In this document: positions 7,018-15,407 of the stretch, one piece after another | Layout of the letters: every line of letters begins with the position of its first letter | Numbering within the stretch: position 1 is the stretch's first letter | Source of the DNA: Gemmatimonadales bacterium UBA2975 | GTDB lineage: Bacteria > Gemmatimonadota > Gemmatimonadetes > Longimicrobiales > Gaopeijiaceae | DNA: 22,189 nt | Assembly: GCA_002348265.1 (NCBI GenBank) | Contig: DEAT01000035.1 | Coordinates: forward strand, 6,731 to 28,919 | Direction of reading: 5' to 3' | Made by a program: the position numbers and the translations under genes | Notes under the pieces: model-generated | The model's input: only the letters and a program-made list of their open reading frames with translations | Databases searched by the model: none | Told to the model about the DNA's origin: nothing

Positions 7018-9330
7018 GTGCCGCTTGAAGGTTATAGCGAGCTGATAGTGTCTAGTCTTCGCTTTAAGACGGATTGGCTACGCTATGCGATGCTTGGTAT
7101 GGGCATCTTGGGCATGGTCACGCTTCCAGTTTCTGCCCAAGTAGTGGAAGAGGAGGGGAGTCAAGACTCTTTGGCGTCCGTGCCTATCGACCCTGAAGCA
7201 GCGCCCAGACCAACACTAAGGGCGTTGCGTGCGGTAGGTTCGATCACAATCGATGGTCGACTTGATGAGTCATCGTGGGCTAACGCTGCACCTGCAACTG
7301 ATTTTGTGCAGTCGACACCTCGTACAGGTATGGCAGCGACGGAACGCACAGAGGTTCGTGTTCTGTTTGATGACAACACGCTCTACATCGGCGCGATGAT
7401 GTATGACTCCGAGCCAGATCGTATTGTCGCACAGCGGATGACGCAGGACTTCTACAGTCCGAATGAGGACATCATTGGGATGTCTCTGGACACCTTCTTA
7501 GATCGGCGAAACGCCTACTACCTGATGATCAACCCGAATGGGGCGATCAGGGACGGGCAGGCTTACGACAACTCGCGCACGAGCAATGTGGAGTGGGAAG
7601 GCATCATGCGAGTGGAGACGGAGAGACTCGATGACGGGTGGAGCGCTGAGTTGGCAATCCCATTTTCGACTCTCCGGTTCGATCCATCTAAAGAAAGACA
7701 GGAATGGGGAATCAACTTCGTCCGGCGGGTGAGAAGAAAAGTCGAAGACTCAATGTGGGCTCCGGTAGCAAGACGCACACGGGTGCATCGGATGGCGGAG
7801 GCGGGACGCTTGATCGGACTTCCTCGTCTCGAGGGAAGTCGAAATATCACAGTAAAACCCTTTATGCTCAGTGAGAGGGCGAGAGGCACTCTTCCCGGAG
7901 TAGCTGAGCAGCGGAGCGAGGGGGATGTAGGACTAGATATTAAGTGGGGTCTAACACCGGGCCTCACGGCAGACCTGACATGGCAGACCGATTTCTCTCA
8001 GGTAGAAGCTGATCAAGAGCAGGTAAACTTGACTCGATTCCCGCTCTTTTTCCCCGAGAAGCGCGAGTTCTTCATAGAGAGTTCAGGCACATATGCGTTT
8101 GGCGACCTGTCAGAGCGTAATTATCGGCTAGGTGCTTCTCCGAGAGACTTTACGTTATTTCACTCCCGTCGTATCGGTCTACTAGGTGGTCAGCCAGTCC
8201 CCATCTCAGCTGGCGGGCGCTTGACCGGGAGAGCAGGAGGCTTCGAAGTCGGCGCTCTAAACATGCAGACGTCTTCCACCGATCTTTTGGACTCAGAGAG
8301 CTTCACTGTGGCAAGGGTAAGGCGCACAGTTCTGGGATCGGTAGATGTAGGCGGCATCTTTACAAACCGACAAGTATTAAGAGGCAGATCCGCAAACGAT
8401 GTTTCTGATCGCCAGGCGCAGACCGAGTACAATCGGGCGTGGGGCGTCGATGTAAATGCCCGTCTGTTCGGAAACTTGATGGTGCATAGTTACCTAGCCG
8501 AAACACATGAGCCCGGGCAGAGCGGCAACAACCAAGCGGCCCGAGCGTCGTTAGCATGGCGAGATGCGTTTTGGAATATTTCGGTTCTCTACAGAAGTAT
8601 CGGGGAAGCTTTCAATCCTGACGTAGGCTTTGTTCGCAGGAGGGCTGTCCGGCACTACTACGCCACTGTGGGTGCCCATCCGCGACCTCCGGTCCGTGGC
8701 CTGAATGAGGCGAATCCCTATCTGGAGATTGAGCAATACCGTGACTTTGATGGCATGCTCGAAACTAGGAATGTTACGGGTGGTATGGCGCTGTCATTCT
8801 TGGACGGCAGTGTGCTAACCCTGCTTGGCACCGATCGTTATGAGCGACTCGATCGGGAATTCTCTCTCTCTGGGGGAACTGTGCCTGCTGGCGTTCATCA
8901 GTTCCGTGAGGCTTCGGCGAAATACGTATCTGATGCATCCCGACCCCTTTCGGGCGAGGTGCGTATTGGCGGAGGCGGATATTTTCAAGGTGCACGAAGG
9001 TCGATCGGGGGCACCTTGGCTTGGCGTGTGAACCGACATTTAGGGTTTGATTTTGGCGCTGACCACAACGTCATTGAATTTGAGGGAGCGCCCTTTACAG
9101 TCGACGTATTCAGCGGTCGAGTCGATTACGCGCTTTCGACTCGCGTCTTGGCTGGTGGATGGTTGCAGTACAACGACGCGACCCGGGAAATGATCACGAA
9201 TGTTCGCCTGAATTGGATTCACTCACCGCTGAGTGACCTCTTCTTAGTCTTTTCTGAGCGCCGCACTTCCGAGGGTGAGATCCTTGATCGTCGCCTCACC
9301 GCCAAGCTAACTAAGCTCTTCGCATTCTAG
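7018..9330 (+). CDS. DUF5916 family outer-membrane beta-barrel protein with CBM9-like domain
   Basis: This protein of about 770 residues begins with a signal peptide (hydrophobic stretch ending PVSAQ near residue 41). A carbohydrate-binding module 9-like domain follows at roughly 70-230 (ITIDGRLDESSW, then TEVRVLFDDNTLYIGAMMYD). The rest is a DUF5916-type region containing the typical FPLFFPEKREFFIES segment near 340-355, then alternating beta-strands to a C-terminal Phe (LTKLFAF), the usual signature of an outer-membrane barrel. The start is uncertain: GTG at 7018 and GTG at 7048 are both in frame, neither has a convincing ribosome site, and both leave the signal peptide intact. The family occurs widely in Gemmatimonadota, Acidobacteria and Bacteroidota and is thought to be envelope-associated; its biochemical role is not established. 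The 9-base gap to qorA suggests a shared transcript. Confidence 0.87.
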   Translation: MPLEGYSELIVSSLRFKTDWLRYAMLGMGILGMVTLPVSAQVVEEEGSQDSLASVPIDPEAAPRPTLRALRAVGSITIDGRLDESSWANAAPATDFVQSTPRTGMAATERTEVRVLFDDNTLYIGAMMYDSEPDRIVAQRMTQDFYSPNEDIIGMSLDTFLDRRNAYYLMINPNGAIRDGQAYDNSRTSNVEWEGIMRVETERLDDGWSAELAIPFSTLRFDPSKERQEWGINFVRRVRRKVEDSMWAPVARRTRVHRMAEAGRLIGLPRLEGSRNITVKPFMLSERARGTLPGVAEQRSEGDVGLDIKWGLTPGLTADLTWQTDFSQVEADQEQVNLTRFPLFFPEKREFFIESSGTYAFGDLSERNYRLGASPRDFTLFHSRRIGLLGGQPVPISAGGRLTGRAGGFEVGALNMQTSSTDLLDSESFTVARVRRTVLGSVDVGGIFTNRQVLRGRSANDVSDRQAQTEYNRAWGVDVNARLFGNLMVHSYLAETHEPGQSGNNQAARASLAWRDAFWNISVLYRSIGEAFNPDVGFVRRRAVRHYYATVGAHPRPPVRGLNEANPYLEIEQYRDFDGMLETRNVTGGMALSFLDGSVLTLLGTDRYERLDREFSLSGGTVPAGVHQFREASAKYVSDASRPLSGEVRIGGGGYFQGARRSIGGTLAWRVNRHLGFDFGADHNVIEFEGAPFTVDVFSGRVDYALSTRVLAGGWLQYNDATREMITNVRLNWIHSPLSDLFLVFSERRTSEGEILDRRLTAKLTKLFAF

Positions 9331-9353
9331 CGGTCCTCGCGCCCACGTATCTG

Positions 9354-10205
9354 TCAGTCTTTGCGTTGTTCTGAGATTGCAGCCCTCATCGCTTCAATGG
9401 TCGCGTCGGTTCTGAATTGTATTAACCTGCGCCCATGCTCCAGTGCGGTGTCGATTGGAAGAATGCTGATCCCGTTGATTGACGCCTTGCCCGCATCAAT
9501 CCGCTGTCCGAGCCGCACGTGCTCTGGGTCATCGTTCATGATGATCGTCGTGATGTAGTAGTCGTCGTGAAGGCCTTCTAGCCTTGGATCTTCATCAATA
9601 CCGAGCTCTTCTTTTTGATAAGCGAGCACGTCTTGGTAGTTGTAGTACTCTGGTATGTGAGCGATCACGATGTCGTGTCCGGCCCATTCAGACTGCAGTT
9701 CCTCAGCGACCTCTGTCATGCCTCGGAGGTTGCCACCGCTATCACCCATCAAGAAAATATTTGCGAAGCCCTGAGCCTTCAGACTTACCGCGTAGTCTCT
9801 CAGAACTGCGCGATATGTCTCCTGCGAATACCTGATGCCACCCGGGCTAGTCGCGCGCTCTGGGTTCCCAGGTTCGATCGTCACAATCGGGGCCACCAGT
9901 GTTTTCCCGAATTGCCGCGCTATTGATTCCCCCATCACTCTGAGCACGTGATTGTGTTTACCGGTCGTAAGGTACGGGCCGTTCTCCTCGATTCCCCCTG
10001 TGAGGATTAGAGCCGTTCTCCAGCCTTGGGCTAAGAGATCGCGGACTTCAGGCATGGTAAGCTCTTCGATCCACACGTTGTCGGCCATCGCGATTGGCCG
10101 TTCGAAGGTGTTCATGTCCTTCATTTCACCGCTTTGAGCCATTACAGAGGTGGGTGCAAGGCTTATCACTAACAGGACCATTCCTTTAAGCATGGACGTT
10201 TTCAT
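9354..10205 (-). CDS. Exported creatininase-family protein with altered metal ligands
   Basis: This 283-residue protein has a signal peptide (MKTSMLKG..., cleavage after VMA near residue 23) followed by a creatininase / creatinine amidohydrolase fold. The key first block reads GGIEENGPYLTTGKHN (residues 70-85) where classical enzymes have GSxEQHGPHLPLxTD, so the His and Asp metal ligands correspond to Asn75 and His84. The second block reads GDSGGN (154-159) where others have NGHGGN or GDHGGN, so a His is replaced by Ser156. The KHN variant recurs, as I recall, in an exported subfamily found in soil and marine bacteria; the Ser is less expected. Creatininase relatives hydrolyse amides or lactams, and the substrate here is unknown. 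It is convergent with the DUF5916 gene (23 bases apart) and divergent from the M28 peptidase. Confidence 0.82.
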   Translation of the reverse strand: MKTSMLKGMVLLVISLAPTSVMAQSGEMKDMNTFERPIAMADNVWIEELTMPEVRDLLAQGWRTALILTGGIEENGPYLTTGKHNHVLRVMGESIARQFGKTLVAPIVTIEPGNPERATSPGGIRYSQETYRAVLRDYAVSLKAQGFANIFLMGDSGGNLRGMTEVAEELQSEWAGHDIVIAHIPEYYNYQDVLAYQKEELGIDEDPRLEGLHDDYYITTIIMNDDPEHVRLGQRIDAGKASINGISILPIDTALEHGRRLIQFRTDATIEAMRAAISEQRKD

Positions 10206-10443
10206 CTAATTCTTACCTTGTGATTTCGGTGATGCGTGGACATGTGGCAGACCGTTTCTACTTGTCTTTTCGGAACCCTACAAGAGGAAGCGAGATTGTT
10301 TTGGTTCACCATTACATGCAAGAGAACGATACACGGTGCGTTTCGGCCATCCTCTGAGCGCGTAGGATATCGGGGGGCCCGAGGGGCGTAAATCGCGTAG
10401 GTTTCTGAGATCAGGCTCAAACAGGTCCTTCGGAGGACGGTCA
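10206..10443. promoter_or_regulatory. Divergent intergenic region between creatininase-like and M28 genes
   Basis: These 238 bases separate two divergently transcribed exported-hydrolase genes and must hold the promoters of both. I see no convincing -35/-10 pair or operator palindrome. The only clear element is GGAGGA at about 10433-10438, the ribosome site of the M28 gene. No small gene is supported. Confidence 0.5.
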
Positions 10444-12066
10444 ATGAAAAAGATGTCGTTCATGTTTGTCGCGGTCGGTGTGGTTTCCACTGTAGCCTTG
10501 GAGGCCCAGACTTTCCCTACGGACGATCCTGTGATCCAAGAGATGTGGAAGGAAGGGATGGAGGAGGGGTCGCAGGCGTACAATCTCGCTCAGGTACTAA
10601 TGGACTCTATCGGTCCGCGCCTAACTGGGACATCGGGATACGTTCAGGCGGCCGAGTGGCTTGAGTCTCTATACAATGCATGGGGCGTCGACGTTGAACG
10701 ACATGAATACGGAACATGGAGAGGCTGGGAGCGCGGCATCACACATGTCGACCTTCTAGAGCCACGAGTACGGACTCTTAATGCCACGATGATGGCGTGG
10801 AGCCCGGGCACGGAGGGAGTTGTAGAAGCGGAAGTATTGGCTCTGCCCGAGTTGAGTAGCGAGGCGGACCTAGAAGCGTGGCTCCCTCAGGTTGCTGGAA
10901 AGGTTGTGGCGATTTCTTTTCCTGAGCCGAGTTGTCGAGCACCGGAATCATGGGAAGGACAGGCCACACAGGTCTCTTACCAGCGCTTTCTTCAGGAGCG
11001 CGAGACAGCGGAGAGGTCATGGACTCAGTCGCTGCTCCTCGCCGCGGGCATGGATCGTGGTGGCGCGCGTGGTGCGGAGGCAGTGGTCGCGAGGCGCTTA
11101 GAGGACGCGGGTGCCGTGGCTGTCTTACGTGCTTTGTGGTCCGACGGTTGGGGGGCTGACAAGATTTTTGATGCTAGCACGGAGCGAGTCGCTACCATTC
11201 ATTTGAGCTGCGAAGACTACGGCCTAGTGGCGCGCTTAGCCTTGAACGACCAGTCACCTACTGTGCGTATCGATGCCCAAGCAGAATTCACGGGTTCGGT
11301 ACCGGCGTTCAATGTCGTGGCCACGATGCCCGGAAGTGAGCTCCCAGACGAATATGTTCTTCTCGGTGCCCATCTCGATTCATGGGATGGTGCTTCGGGT
11401 GCAACAGATAATGGGACCGGTACCATCATGATGCTCGAAGCGGCACGGATTCTGAAAACTGCCTACCCTAACCCTCGTCGTACGATTGTGATCGGCCATT
11501 GGGATGCGGAAGAGCGTGGCCTGATTGGCTCGAACAACTTCCAGGCTGATCACCCTGAGGTGATGGATGGACTGCAGTCGGCCTTTAACCAAGACAATGG
11601 TACTTGGCGCGTCGACTACATTCGGATGATGGGTTTCACGGATGCTGGGTCGCACTTCGCACGATGGTTCTCGGCGATCCCACCTGAAATCACTCAGCAC
11701 ATTGAGCTCGACATCCCGGGTCTCCCTGAGTCTGGAGGGAGCGATCACATGTCGTTCTTGTGTGTGCCGGCGCCATCGTTCCGCTTTCAGTCGAATTACC
11801 CCGACTACCGCCAGTACACTTGGCATACTGGGATTGATACTTTCGACAAGATTGTGTTTGATGATTTGCGCAATAACGCTACGCTAGCGGCTATGGTGGC
11901 ATACATGGCGTCTGAAGATCCTGAGCGCGTCTCTCGTGAAACGGTGACGCTTCCCAATGCTCCATTAGCAGGACCAATGCGCGTGTCCCGGAGGACGCAG
12001 AACTTCCCTTCCATTGGACAATGGCCGCAATGTAGGATCCCGAGGCGCAGTTACGAGAACAACTAG
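10444..12066 (+). CDS. Exported M28 family peptidase, carboxypeptidase Q-like
   Basis: This 540-residue protein is a di-zinc M28 exopeptidase resembling carboxypeptidase Q (plasma glutamate carboxypeptidase). It has an N-terminal signal peptide (cleavage after LEA near residue 21), then the family-typical IGPRLTGTSGY segment (56-65). A protease-associated region follows at about 120-280, and then the catalytic domain. The metal ligands are visible: His310 and Asp312 in GAHLDSW, bridging Asp322 in TDNGTG, Glu356 (general base) and Glu357 in DAEERGL, Asp384 in QDNG, and His461 in WHTGID. A GGAGGA ribosome site precedes the ATG. It would release N- or C-terminal residues from peptides in the periplasm or outside the cell. 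It belongs with the M14 and M81 hydrolases of this window as a peptide-scavenging set. Confidence 0.92.
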   Translation: MKKMSFMFVAVGVVSTVALEAQTFPTDDPVIQEMWKEGMEEGSQAYNLAQVLMDSIGPRLTGTSGYVQAAEWLESLYNAWGVDVERHEYGTWRGWERGITHVDLLEPRVRTLNATMMAWSPGTEGVVEAEVLALPELSSEADLEAWLPQVAGKVVAISFPEPSCRAPESWEGQATQVSYQRFLQERETAERSWTQSLLLAAGMDRGGARGAEAVVARRLEDAGAVAVLRALWSDGWGADKIFDASTERVATIHLSCEDYGLVARLALNDQSPTVRIDAQAEFTGSVPAFNVVATMPGSELPDEYVLLGAHLDSWDGASGATDNGTGTIMMLEAARILKTAYPNPRRTIVIGHWDAEERGLIGSNNFQADHPEVMDGLQSAFNQDNGTWRVDYIRMMGFTDAGSHFARWFSAIPPEITQHIELDIPGLPESGGSDHMSFLCVPAPSFRFQSNYPDYRQYTWHTGIDTFDKIVFDDLRNNATLAAMVAYMASEDPERVSRETVTLPNAPLAGPMRVSRRTQNFPSIGQWPQCRIPRRSYENN

Positions 12067-12168
12067 GCAGGTCTGATTGCCGGCCCAGGCCCAAAATGCT
12101 ACTCGATGGGGCTCCATCGTGCGACATAAATGCGGAGTAAGTGTGTTAGGTCCGTTCGGAGGGCTAGG

Positions 12169-14379
12169 GTGAGAGGAGGGTTTGCTGACCGGGAGGCCTG
12201 CGCGTATGCTCGCGCGATGCACCCTTTCGCAATCGTTAGGAAGACGAGCGCATTGATCCTCGTCCTGGTTTTCCTTGTGCCTCAAGGGGCACAAGGCCAG
12301 CGCATTCAAAGGATTCCAGCTTCACTGATCCAAGAGGTGATGCCTCGGGCAGATCGCTTTACTGATCCGCAGGGCGATCCACCAGTGATTTCTGCGTTCG
12401 AAGTGCTTCCTGACGGGTCAGAGGATCTCATCGGGTATGTGTTCCTCACCTCGGACCTCCCGCCGGAGCAATATGGATACAGCGGACCGATTGAGGCACT
12501 CATAGGAATGCGCACCGATGGAACGCTAACGGGTGTAAGGGTCACTGATTATTTCGAGTCGTACATGCAAAGTATGGGCGACTTTTTGAGGACGCCGGGA
12601 TTTCAAGAACAGTTCTCGGAGAAGCACATTGGTGATCCTTTCCAACTCTGGAACGACATAGACGGCATTTCTCGCGTTTCAATCAGCGTGAGAGCCCTAT
12701 CGAGAGGAGTGCGCGATGCCGCCAGGAGAGTCGCCAACGCGCATGCACTAATTGACGGTCCATCTGCCACAGCTACTGAAGTTGTAGACCCTGTTGGCAT
12801 GTCGTGGTTTGATCTCCGCCAGTCAGGGATCGTTCAGCGTTTCGAGGTTACGGAGCCCGGAGAGGGGTCGGCAGGTATTGGATTGGCATTTGTAGAGAAC
12901 GACCGGTTAGGAAACTATTTCCTTGGTGAGCAACTCTACGCGCGGGCTCAGCGGTCTGCTGAGAGACGCGGCGGTGCCGACAATCTGATGCTTTACGCGA
13001 TCGACGGTTCGAGACTTAGGCTGTTCCGTCAGCAAGGTTGGAGTATTGAGCAAGATGGAGACACCATTCAGATCGATTCACGCAATGTGATATCGATGGG
13101 ACTTCCGTCGGGTGGCATCGTGTCGGGTGAAGCCACGCTGATTGGGATCATGTTGGTTGATTCCTTGCTGGACACTGCGCGTCCGTTTCGTTTCGTGTAC
13201 GATCTCGATGACCTCGGGATCCACTCGGTCGAGTACCGGAGCCTGGAGGCGAGACGATCCGCAGCTGAGGCTGCAGCAGCTGCAGAAGCAGAAGCCCTTG
13301 CCTTGGCAGAACCTCAAGAATTGGTGGAGCCCGATGTTGAGTCGAAGACATTAGCTGATCGGACTGGATTAAGTGAGGATCGGCCAAAGATTCCTAGTAA
13401 GGAAGAGCTAGAAGTGCCCCTTACCGAAGAAGGAGCATCGGCGACTGATCAAGGTTTTGATTCGGTCGATGTAGCGGATGCGGAGCTAGGTGCAGAAGCG
13501 ATAGCCGTGCCCGAGTTCGTTCTCACCGAGGACGAATCGCTACTTCAAAGAACGCTGGCGGGTGTGTCTTGGAGACGCCTAGCGATGATGGCGCTAGTTC
13601 TTGTCCTTGGGTCGGCTGCTTTCTTCACCAAATGGACGTCTCTGCGCTGGGCTTCGGTATTCGTCACGCTTGTAGTGTTGGGATGGTTAGACGGGGGATT
13701 CCTCTCCGTATCTCATATCACTAGTGGCATTTGGGCTGGAGTTGGCGTTTATGTTCGTGACATTCCACTTCTTCTAATCGTAACCTTCACGCTAGTCACT
13801 ACCTTAGTCTGGGGTCGCGTGTTTTGTGGATTTCTCTGTCCATTCGGCGCCCTTCAGGATGTGATTGCTCGGTGGGGGCCGAAGTCTTGGCAGCGTTCGG
13901 TTCCGGAGCATCTTCACCAACGAGGCATCTGGATCAAGTATGTGATCCTTGCTGTTATTGTGGTCCCTGCGTTACTCGGCAGTCAGGTTAGCCTATATCA
14001 GTACTTCGAACCGTTCGGGACGGTGTTCTTCCTAAGTCCGTCACCGCTCCTGTGGCTAATCGCTGGTGGTATTCTTGCTGCGTCTGTTGTGGTCCCCAGG
14101 TTCTACTGTCGTTATGCGTGTCCGCTTGGGGCTGCTCTCGGCGTTCTAGCACTTCTTTCGGTTCAGCGTATCCCGAGAGTAGAGCACTGCTCACTTTGCT
14201 CTGTATGTGAGCAGAAATGTCCTACCGGTGCGATTCGCAAGGAGATCGTTGACTTTCCCGAATGCGTCCGGTGTAACGTGTGTGAGGTACAACTGATCGA
14301 TAGGAGAGGGGTTTGCGGTCACGACTTAGAAGAAATCCAACCCAGACTAATTCAGTTGGGAGTTGAGTCGGGTGTCTGA
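12169..14379 (+). CDS. NosR/NirI-like membrane flavo-iron-sulfur electron-transfer protein
   Basis: This large membrane protein combines an extracytoplasmic FMN-binding domain, several transmembrane helices and cytoplasmic iron-sulfur centres, the architecture of NosR. GTG at 12169 is preferred for its GGAGGG site 5 bases upstream (736 residues). In-frame ATGs at 12130 and 12217 are alternatives; the last gives a compact signal peptide (MHPFAIVRK...). The FMN-binding region lies at about 12400-12750, with the acceptor-like motif ISRVSIS at 12667-12687. An Ala/Glu-rich acidic linker is encoded at about 13240-13510. The membrane part carries CGFLCP (13825) and CRYACP (14107), then a CxxCxxCxxxCP ferredoxin motif (from 14188) and a second, NosR-style CxxCxxC...C motif (from 14263). 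apbE overlaps its 3' end. No nosZ or nir gene is in the window, so the electron acceptor is unknown. Confidence 0.88.
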   Translation: MRGGFADREACAYARAMHPFAIVRKTSALILVLVFLVPQGAQGQRIQRIPASLIQEVMPRADRFTDPQGDPPVISAFEVLPDGSEDLIGYVFLTSDLPPEQYGYSGPIEALIGMRTDGTLTGVRVTDYFESYMQSMGDFLRTPGFQEQFSEKHIGDPFQLWNDIDGISRVSISVRALSRGVRDAARRVANAHALIDGPSATATEVVDPVGMSWFDLRQSGIVQRFEVTEPGEGSAGIGLAFVENDRLGNYFLGEQLYARAQRSAERRGGADNLMLYAIDGSRLRLFRQQGWSIEQDGDTIQIDSRNVISMGLPSGGIVSGEATLIGIMLVDSLLDTARPFRFVYDLDDLGIHSVEYRSLEARRSAAEAAAAAEAEALALAEPQELVEPDVESKTLADRTGLSEDRPKIPSKEELEVPLTEEGASATDQGFDSVDVADAELGAEAIAVPEFVLTEDESLLQRTLAGVSWRRLAMMALVLVLGSAAFFTKWTSLRWASVFVTLVVLGWLDGGFLSVSHITSGIWAGVGVYVRDIPLLLIVTFTLVTTLVWGRVFCGFLCPFGALQDVIARWGPKSWQRSVPEHLHQRGIWIKYVILAVIVVPALLGSQVSLYQYFEPFGTVFFLSPSPLLWLIAGGILAASVVVPRFYCRYACPLGAALGVLALLSVQRIPRVEHCSLCSVCEQKCPTGAIRKEIVDFPECVRCNVCEVQLIDRRGVCGHDLEEIQPRLIQLGVESGV

Positions 14380-15400
14380 ATCTGGGTCGATCTCTCGAAG
14401 AGACATCCTGAGGATTACTGCGGGAGTCGGGTTAGGAGCTGCGTTTGGAATAGGGGTCAGCAGAGAGGCCTTCTGGCGAGCGGGTTTACACCGGGTAAGT
14501 GAAACCCGGGTCCAGATGGGCACCTTGGTCAACATTACGGTGGTGCACCCGGATAACGCCGGTGCACGTGAGATGATTGATTCAGCTTTCATAGAGATGG
14601 AGCGGCTTGAGGCCGTTCTTTCGCGTTATCGCGCCGATTCTGCTGTTGGGCGGTTGAATGCAACGGGACGGCTCCAGAATGCTCCCTCCCCACTCATCGA
14701 AGTCCTCAAGCTTGCCCTAGAGGTTAGTCACAGATCTAGCGGTGCTTTCGATGTCACAGTTGCGCCTTTGGTCGAGTTGCACGGATCCACGTTCGAGCGT
14801 AAAGGACGGCCCCCAACTGATCGGGAAATTGATGAAACGCTTAGCTATGTGGGCTATGAAGGATTGGTTGTTGCAGGGTCCGCGGTGACCCTTGAAGACA
14901 GTCGCATGGCCATCTCTCTCGACGGAGTGGCAAAAGGTTTTGTCGTCGATCAGGTTGTAGATCTATTGTCGGCAAAGGGTGCACAGCGGGTGCTTGTGGA
15001 TGCGGGCGGTGATATGGCCTCGAATGGGTCGTCAGGAAGAAATGAAGAGTGGACTATTGGGATCCAGCATCCCCGGCGAACACAGGCCACAGTCGGCCGG
15101 GTTCAATTGAATGGAGGAGGCGTGGCGACTTCAGGTGACTATTTCCGATCGTTTACCCCGGACTATCGTCACCATGACATTCTTGATCCACGGACCGGTC
15201 GTCCTGCTCAGGAGCTAAGCTCTGCTAGCCTCCTAGCACCCTCTGCGATGATCGCGGATGCGCTTTCGACAGCCGCTCTCGTATTGGGTTCGGTTGATGG
15301 CATCGACTTTATTGATGGTTTTCATGGTGCAGAGGGGATCTTGGTATCGAAGGACGGTATCCAGGTGCTATCAGAAGGCATGAGCCAACGCCTCGGTTGA
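14372..15400 (+). CDS. apbE: FAD:protein FMN transferase (ApbE), probably Tat-exported
   Basis: ApbE transfers FMN from FAD onto a Ser/Thr of extracytoplasmic FMN-binding domains. The 342-residue product shows SGAFDVTVAPL (123-133), LDGVAKGF (183-190), VDAGGD (209-214), HHDILDPRTG (267-276) and MIADALST (293-300), all in family order, and the length is normal. The N-terminus reads SISRRDILRITAGVGLGAAFG, with two arginines before a hydrophobic stretch, suggesting a Tat-type signal. The GTG at 14372 is chosen over TTG at 14363 because GGGAG at 14358-14362 is then 9 bases away. The gene overlaps the 3' end of the NosR-like gene by 8 bases, implying translational coupling; that protein is the obvious flavinylation substrate. 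Confidence 0.93.
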   Translation: MSESGSISRRDILRITAGVGLGAAFGIGVSREAFWRAGLHRVSETRVQMGTLVNITVVHPDNAGAREMIDSAFIEMERLEAVLSRYRADSAVGRLNATGRLQNAPSPLIEVLKLALEVSHRSSGAFDVTVAPLVELHGSTFERKGRPPTDREIDETLSYVGYEGLVVAGSAVTLEDSRMAISLDGVAKGFVVDQVVDLLSAKGAQRVLVDAGGDMASNGSSGRNEEWTIGIQHPRRTQATVGRVQLNGGGVATSGDYFRSFTPDYRHHDILDPRTGRPAQELSSASLLAPSAMIADALSTAALVLGSVDGIDFIDGFHGAEGILVSKDGIQVLSEGMSQRLG

Positions 15401-15407
15401 GTTACTT

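Noticed and set aside
12067..12129. GATGG-GGCT-CCATC hairpin as a terminator after the M28 gene
   Set aside because: The stem is only 5 base pairs and no T-run follows it.
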